Assembly: GCA_030562195.1 (NCBI GenBank)
Contig: JAUJPP010000007.1
Span: forward strand, 16,861,769 to 16,925,768
DNA from: Nipponacmea schrenckii
Taxonomy: Eukaryota > Mollusca > Gastropoda > Lottiidae
Reading direction: 5' to 3'
DNA length: 64,000 nucleotides
The notes beneath the pieces were generated by a model that saw only the letters and a program-made list of their open reading frames with translations, ran no database searches and was not told the DNA's origin. Below, one piece after another: positions 58,301 to 64,000 of the stretch. Both the position numbers and the translations under genes were made by a program. Positions within the stretch are counted from its first letter, which is position 1. Each line of letters starts with the position of its first letter.

Positions 58301-58549
58301 CACTCTTGACCCAGTTGCTTTGTCACTACACTCAGCCAGAATGCTTAAAAATAGTAAAAATAGTTTGCTGTTTGAATTTGAGAATGTTTTGTTTAGATTT
58401 TACCCTGCCTGAGTTCTTATCATTATACTTCAATCATCTTTATGTCCAGCCCCAGAAAATAATTTCTTGTTTTATTTTCAGAAAAAGCAGATTCATTTAA
58501 CTTAGAAGAGAAGAAAGGGAAATTCCCTTGTGCTTGTAAAGAATCTTAA
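55366..58549 (+). CDS. RAB24: Ras-related protein Rab-24 (7 exons)
   Basis: An atypical Rab GTPase tied to autophagosome clearance and late endosomal traffic. Exons: 55366-55488, 55819-55887, 56310-56456, 57076-57175, 57455-57505, 57773-57826, 58482-58549. Phases join to 203 residues, the same length as human RAB24. The P-loop is GKSYAGKT. Switch I includes [11 protein letters not shown]3 is DTAGSERYE, with Ser where most Rabs have the catalytic Gln. G4 is GTKKD, Thr in place of Asn. G5 is ETSSKTG. These two substitutions are Rab24 hallmarks and go with low intrinsic GTPase activity. The tail ends CACKES, so the cysteines are not terminal, as in the human CCHH tail; prenylation may be poor. 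Intron 2 holds the interspersed tail at 56086. A minisatellite bearing splice acceptors abuts the start. Confidence 0.95.
56086..56170 (+). mobile_element. 3' tail of an interspersed element ending in (TTA)n, copy B
   Basis: Identical by eye over about 83 bp to 11928-12010, in the same orientation, inside RAB24 intron 2. Confidence 0.65.
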
Positions 58550-59912
58550 AATGTTGTTTTGTCTTGGTTTACAACTTATCTTCTGATTATGTTATAAACC
58601 TTGATATTGTCTTTTGTTTCTTTAAATCTACAAAATGGTTGTTATGTTGACCATGGAGGCTATTCTTATAAAAATACAAGCCTTATTTATTTGATTGTGT
58701 AATTATTGATTCACAATGTTTAGTTTCTTAGATATTAAAAATTTAAAATGGCCATGTACAAACCTCCTGTTGTTGTGGTTTGTATACCATGTGATACTAT
58801 AATATAAATTAACTCAGTCCCTATACAAGCTTTACCTCTTTAAGTTAAACATAGTAGGCAGATATCTAATAATTTCAGATATGTTGAAAAGTCGATGACC
58901 ATTATATAGTAGATATAGTAAATTTAATCATTTAGCTCAAGGTAGCCAATAGCTCGAGGTAGCCAATAGCTCAAGGTAGCCAACAGCTCAAGGTAGCCAA
59001 TAGCTCAAGGTAGCCAAGGTGTTCAAATTGTTATCTCTAGAACTTCAGGTTTTCTCAAATGTTCATTGTGGTCAAAAAACTTGTATTTGTCTGATTTTGT
59101 TGTCATTTAAAGGACAATCTCTTTTGATTTTGTTAAGGTATCTAATCAGCTCATCACTGTTCACGCTAGTATTTAAATACCATGTTAAGAATTAGGCTCA
59201 CTTTTACAAAAACTTATCAAGTAATATGTAGCTCAACTTTAAGCATAACGTTAGATTGTCAGAGTTATAGAAATATGAGGGATAATTTACTCAATAAAAG
59301 TGATATGCTATATATATACAGTTTTATTTACTTTGAGAAAATATGCAGATATTAATTTGCTTGTTAATTAATGTTACTAATTAAAAGTTATCTGTTATAA
59401 AGACTTTTTTTTTTCCTTTAGTTTCAGATCTTTATTGAGATTGATTTCATACTTCGTTTAAAATTTTTATATTTATTAATACCACGCTAGAGGACCCTGC
59501 AAACCATAGTTATGATATGTGATCTAAAGTTTAAATCCATGAGTTTATGATGAAAGATGTACCAATAGTCATCAACCCTTCACAATAATATATATCTTCA
59601 GTATATGTGATTTATTTGATGCTTTGAAATCCTTTATATATTTGAGTCATCATCAGAGGCTAATAAGTAGGGATATATATTCAAAAATTTGGGGATTCCT
59701 GTTTTCATTGATATAATGAATTTATAGTAAATCAATCCAATTATTTGTTAATCTCTTAATCAGTAGAATGATGATCCATCATGGATGGCTGACCCACTAA
59801 ATAATTTTTTTTTTAAAATTAATTATTTCATTGTTGTGTTTTGTGTTTTAGTTAATGAAACATTTGTCAATCCCTTTTCTAATTGAATTAACATATGGTT
59901 GTCTAATTGATA
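58550..59912. other. RAB24 3' UTR and flank
   Basis: No coding sequence recognised. AATAAA at 59293-59298 is one candidate poly(A) signal. A 17-bp tandem repeat lies at 58934-59019. Confidence 0.4.
58934..59019 (+). repeat. 17-bp tandem repeat, 5 copies
   Basis: Unit agctcaaggtagccaat, with one G and one C variant, in the probable RAB24 3' UTR or flank. Confidence 0.9.
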
Positions 59913-59913
59913 T

Positions 59914-60190
59914 AAAGGAACAGATAAGCTATATTTTAAAGTGAAATTAGCATTCAGAAGTATTTCAATATTCCTTTAAGAATACCTACCTGTTTCTGTA
60001 TACATGTATTACCGAGTGTCAGAAATGACGAGACATTACTTTAACTTTATACGTAGATAATTCTAGACAAATGGATTTAACAGCTCAAATTCTGACAGTG
60101 AGCTGTGAACATTATTACTGAAAGCTCTGTTTGAAATTTCCTGTCTGAAACTAAGGTATTATTGGTCAAATGAATGGCGAATCTGTCCTT
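59914..60190 (-). mobile_element. TTAA MITE family member, minus orientation
   Basis: In reverse complement it reads ggacagattcgcc, then 'taataccttagtttcagaca', 'gtctagaattatctacgtat', and ends opposite 'aaaggaacagataagct' at the left. It aligns with the element at 47331-47720. TTAA lies at 60191-60194. Confidence 0.6.
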
Positions 60191-60194
60191 TTAA

Positions 60195-63100
60195 TATAAG
60201 ATCTAGTCATTAGCCCCTAAAATAATTGTATAAAATGTTGAACTTAGTTGTAAATTCCTTGAAAATAACAGCTTGAACACTGGTGTACTAATGTCTATTT
60301 GCCAACCCCTGGATGGACCTGTATTTAAATTTATTGAAGTAATAATTTCAATGAACAGTTTATATTCTTCTGATAATTTACTTATGTACCACAATATCAA
60401 CCACATGAGTGTAGTGTTTGTAAAAGCTGGAACATCCCCTACAATATCAACTTGATCTATATGAAGGGTTTTGTGGTGCATTCTGTCACAAATTTGCTTG
60501 ATGTTCTGCTTCAATTAACAAATTATTTTTGTGTGTAAAATTGTAAATATCAATATTTGTGGTAAATGTTTATACGTGTTTCTACGAAATTTATTTCAAA
60601 GGTATTTCATCGTCTAAATATTTTTTGTTTCTTAGCTGATACAGTTCCTATGCAGTTTCCTGTACACATTTGCATAATCTGATGTCTAGATAGCCTTTCA
60701 GAAAAATATATGTATAAGTGATCATTGATTAGGAAGTTAGCACTAGTATCTGGGAAATCAAATATTTAGATGATCATATCCTTGAAAACTAAGTTATTTT
60801 CATATTGTTGTTTCATCACATGCTGAAGTATTGTTAATCTTAAGAGGTTTGGTTTGATCATCACAAGTGCTTGTAATGTTAGTCATAAAATACTTGGTTT
60901 GAAAATAGTCTGAAAATATTCAAAAAGATTAGGAAAAATTAATATGGGAAGAAGGTGATAAATGGAATTATGAAATCTGCTGTAAGCCTTAGGGAATATT
61001 GTTCAGGTGACCACCAAGGTATACAACTTTTTAGGATAACCATGGCCAAAACCAGTCTTTGTTTATCAGTGGACTTACCTGGGTTCAAAACTATAGAACA
61101 AAACACCTCTATAATCAAATAAATTAAATAAACCGAGATAATGGTCCATTTAAATAAGTATTTTTCATTGATTCAATAATTATTTTTTTTATTATATAGA
61201 GGTTCTATTCTTTAGTAATAACATTCAATATAATAATAAAGTCCACCAGCTCCCCAGATATTGGACAGGAAATAAGACTATAGAGAGTATATTTTTAAAG
61301 GGAATTAATATGTATATATGATTGTTATATATTTTCATGCTTTCTATGTCTTCTGTTAAAATCGAAATAAAATCAAATTTAATTATAAACATTTATCAAT
61401 ATTTTTATGTAATTGTATTTATATACTTAGTGTCAGACTATCACAGCCTGGTTAGTGTCAGACTATCACAGCCTGGGTAGTATCAGACTATCACAGCCTG
61501 GTTAGTGTCAGACTAACCACATACTAACCACTATACCTGGTTAGTCACAATGTTCTCAACCTTTGGGCTATTGCATTGCATGTTAAGCTGCATAAGCTTA
61601 CTTTAAGCTAAGGTTTTCTCATTTCTTTAATAGACAAGTGTTAAATTCAAAGAATGAGGCTCTTGCAGATCGCTAATAGCAGGAATGCCTCAATGTCCAA
61701 CCTATTGCTTGCCCAAACATACACAAAGAATCAAGTCCTATGTAGACCTAATCAGACTTGTTAAAAAATAAGTTCTTAGGTATAGTCTATAGATAATGGG
61801 TACTGTACAACATGTAAAAATGGTGCCAGCACTGAGAGTTACTAAGGTAACTTTTTTATTGGGTAATTGATGTGGATTGAATATGTACATTATGTTGTTG
61901 TGTACTGTGTCATCTTGGATTTGGTACATACAGCCGCGTGAACATTCCATCACCCATCAGAGCTAAGTCAGCAGTATTGCCCTACCATACTATTCTCATT
62001 TACAAATAATAAAATACACAGCTGATATGTTTACAACGTTTTAATGACACTGCAGGAGAAAAAGATTTTTTTACTACATTAACAAGCATTCTTAAAAGCA
62101 GTTGATAAAATATTTATAAGTGATAATCGTGACTAGTATATTCATAGCCTTGATCAATAGGTCATTTCTCATTTTAAATTTTCATCAAATCTGGTTATCA
62201 TTAAATCTATTTTCAATTTTAAATTGATTCAATCCAATTTTCAAAACTGATAGAATTCAATTCTTAATCACAACCTATCTTACACGATTTCACAATAAAA
62301 TTGCACTTTTCTTCACTGAATTATCCGTTGGGTAAAAATGGCACAATTAGCTGATAATTTACAACGTTTTTAACATTTTCATCTTAAATTATACAGACAT
62401 ATATTTACCCTCTTTAAATAAGGGAGTTAACAAGACAAGAAGAATAGGCTGGAGATTTCAAATTGTCTCTTTGATTTTCAAGTATAAGCAAAAAAGCTTC
62501 ATTCAATTCAGAGAAAGATCAAAAAGACAAGTTGAAGTCTTGAAGATAACTGCTAGCTTACTGTCTGTGTTTTCCTAAAAGCAGAATAAATGAAACTGAT
62601 TTTGAGATTAAATGCAGTTTGAAAATTGAATATGATTTGTCATTACATGTATATATTGTAGAGCTGTTAGCATGCTTGAACTATGAATATTCTTACAAAA
62701 TTATTCTCTTTAACATTAAATTTTGTCCGAATACACAATCATTCTCTAGAGGCATGTAAATTGTCTAGTGTATGCTTGTGTTGTATACTTGATACTAGGC
62801 AAAATGTGTAGACTGACTCAATAGTCATTTACCAACAAAATTTAATGTAAAGAAAATATTTTTGACAAAGAATTTGGTGAAACAACCTAAATAAAAACAA
62901 TAACTGTACACTAAAATACGGTGACACAACCTTTCAATATAACATTTATATCTACACTTCTAGATTCTTATTGATATTGAAATATATATACGAGTCTTAG
63001 AGGATAATCTTCATCATGATTACTTCAAAAACTAAAAGTCTGGTTTCAATGAGTCACCGTGTACCAATAGACAAGGCTTAATGTTCAAGAAAGTATGGTG

Positions 63101-64000
63101 CAAAATTATCCAGAAACCAACACCATTTTTTTTCTAAAAGAATTCACTCAATTTATAAAGTTTGATTTGAATGATGGAAACCATCCCAACATCATAGAAT
63201 TAACAGACCTCAACCTAATTGCAGTCGGATTAAATCAGTTGAATTATGGGTCATGATATTTTCTGGTATAGAAAAGTAGTAGACAAGGTCGCCCTTCAAA
63301 ATGTCTCCTTGTTTCCTGACTCTATTAACTAGGTCAGACGCGTTCTCATATGTGATAAAAACTTTTGAAAATAAGAATCTAGAAGTGAGTGTTTAAAATG
63401 TCAGTATTGGTTTTGAAGCTAATTGGCCTAGAGTACTAATTACTTATACAATCAATATATCGGCAAAAAATTCTATATACACATCATTTTAAAAAAGCTT
63501 ATAATACAAAATAATGTAACAAAACAAAGAAAAAACAAGAAACTATGATTATAACTTGATGTGATTAAAAAGAGGAAAAACAGCTACCTTAGTAAAACAT
63601 TGGGTTGTAGTAAACAATCATCCCATTACATTATATAACAAAATACTCATTGATATCTTCATTCTTACTCTAATATAACATTCACAGTGGGCAGTTACTC
63701 GGGGTAAATATAGACCAACAAAAAATAAATTTAGAGTCCAGATTCATGACAAACAAGTAAAAAATCAATTTTTACCTTAATATGACATTCCTGTGATTTT
63801 ATGTTACCAAATTTGGTGATTAAATGCAGAAGGAAAAGCCGTAAGATATTTCTCTTTAAAAATCATATTTGTAATGTAATTTGGTAAATGCCCAAGTGAA
63901 AATACATTGAAGTAAAGAATCATGAGAAATCATCAGATTAAATTAATTGGGTAACAAAATGAATACAAAGACCAACAAAGAAGAGATATAATGTAAATTT
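60195..64000. other. Terminal intergenic region, no gene recognised
   Basis: AT-rich. Apart from the 25-bp repeat and hairpin at 61427-61545 I see no coding exon, RNA gene or clear transposon. Open frames here are short and lack motifs. Confidence 0.4.
61427..61545 (+). repeat. 25-bp tandem repeat with adjoining hairpin
   Basis: Unit gtgtcagactatcacagcct plus ggtta, about 3.5 copies to 61515. It is followed by gactaacca ... tggttagtc, a 9-bp perfect inverted pair enclosing 18 bp. Confidence 0.85.

Overview
The window is animal nuclear DNA: AT-rich, with long GT-AG introns, tandem-repeat arrays and many decayed transposons. The gene set, the transposon types (Penelope-like retroelements, tRNA-derived SINEs, TTAA-flanked MITEs) and the base composition suit a marine invertebrate, probably a lophotrochozoan such as a gastropod mollusc. 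The species is an inference. I rebuilt the gene models by hand from splice sites, reading phase and similarity to well-known protein families.

Layout. 1-4.7 kb: no complete gene, but two decayed direct copies of a GIY-YIG retroelement end. 4.7-10.55 kb (+): uroporphyrinogen-III synthase (UROS), 8 exons, with a 40-bp minisatellite of about 1.85 kb in its last intron. 11.1-11.4 kb: a second, unrelated 40-bp tandem array. 12.3-17.4 kb: two intronless sorbitol-type zinc dehydrogenases, head to head. The (-) copy is intact; the (+) copy has lost one base at codon 41. 18.4-25.2 kb: two arrays of the same 34-bp minisatellite in opposite orientation flank a single-exon RING/B-box/coiled-coil/MATH gene (TRIM37-like layout). 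A fold-back Penelope-type remnant follows. 26.0-45.25 kb (+): Sec15/EXOC6, with 22 recognisable exons and one missing. Intron 2 holds a young, palindromic, head-to-head pair of Penelope-like copies with a 22-bp target duplication. 48.0-50.6 kb (-): THG1L, tRNA-His guanylyltransferase, 6 exons. 55.4-58.55 kb (+): RAB24, 7 exons, 203 codons. 58.6-64 kb: no gene found.

The genes do not form a pathway: haem synthesis, polyol oxidation, exocytosis, tRNA maturation and autophagy-linked trafficking. The unusual theme is the repeats. Three minisatellites are built from exon-intron boundaries and so multiply splice sites: the exon 3 donor of EXOC6 (42-bp unit, in frame), the donor after 44282 in EXOC6 (24-bp unit), and the acceptor before the RAB24 start codon. 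I regard these splice-site minisatellites and the palindromic retroelement insertion as the most interesting content.
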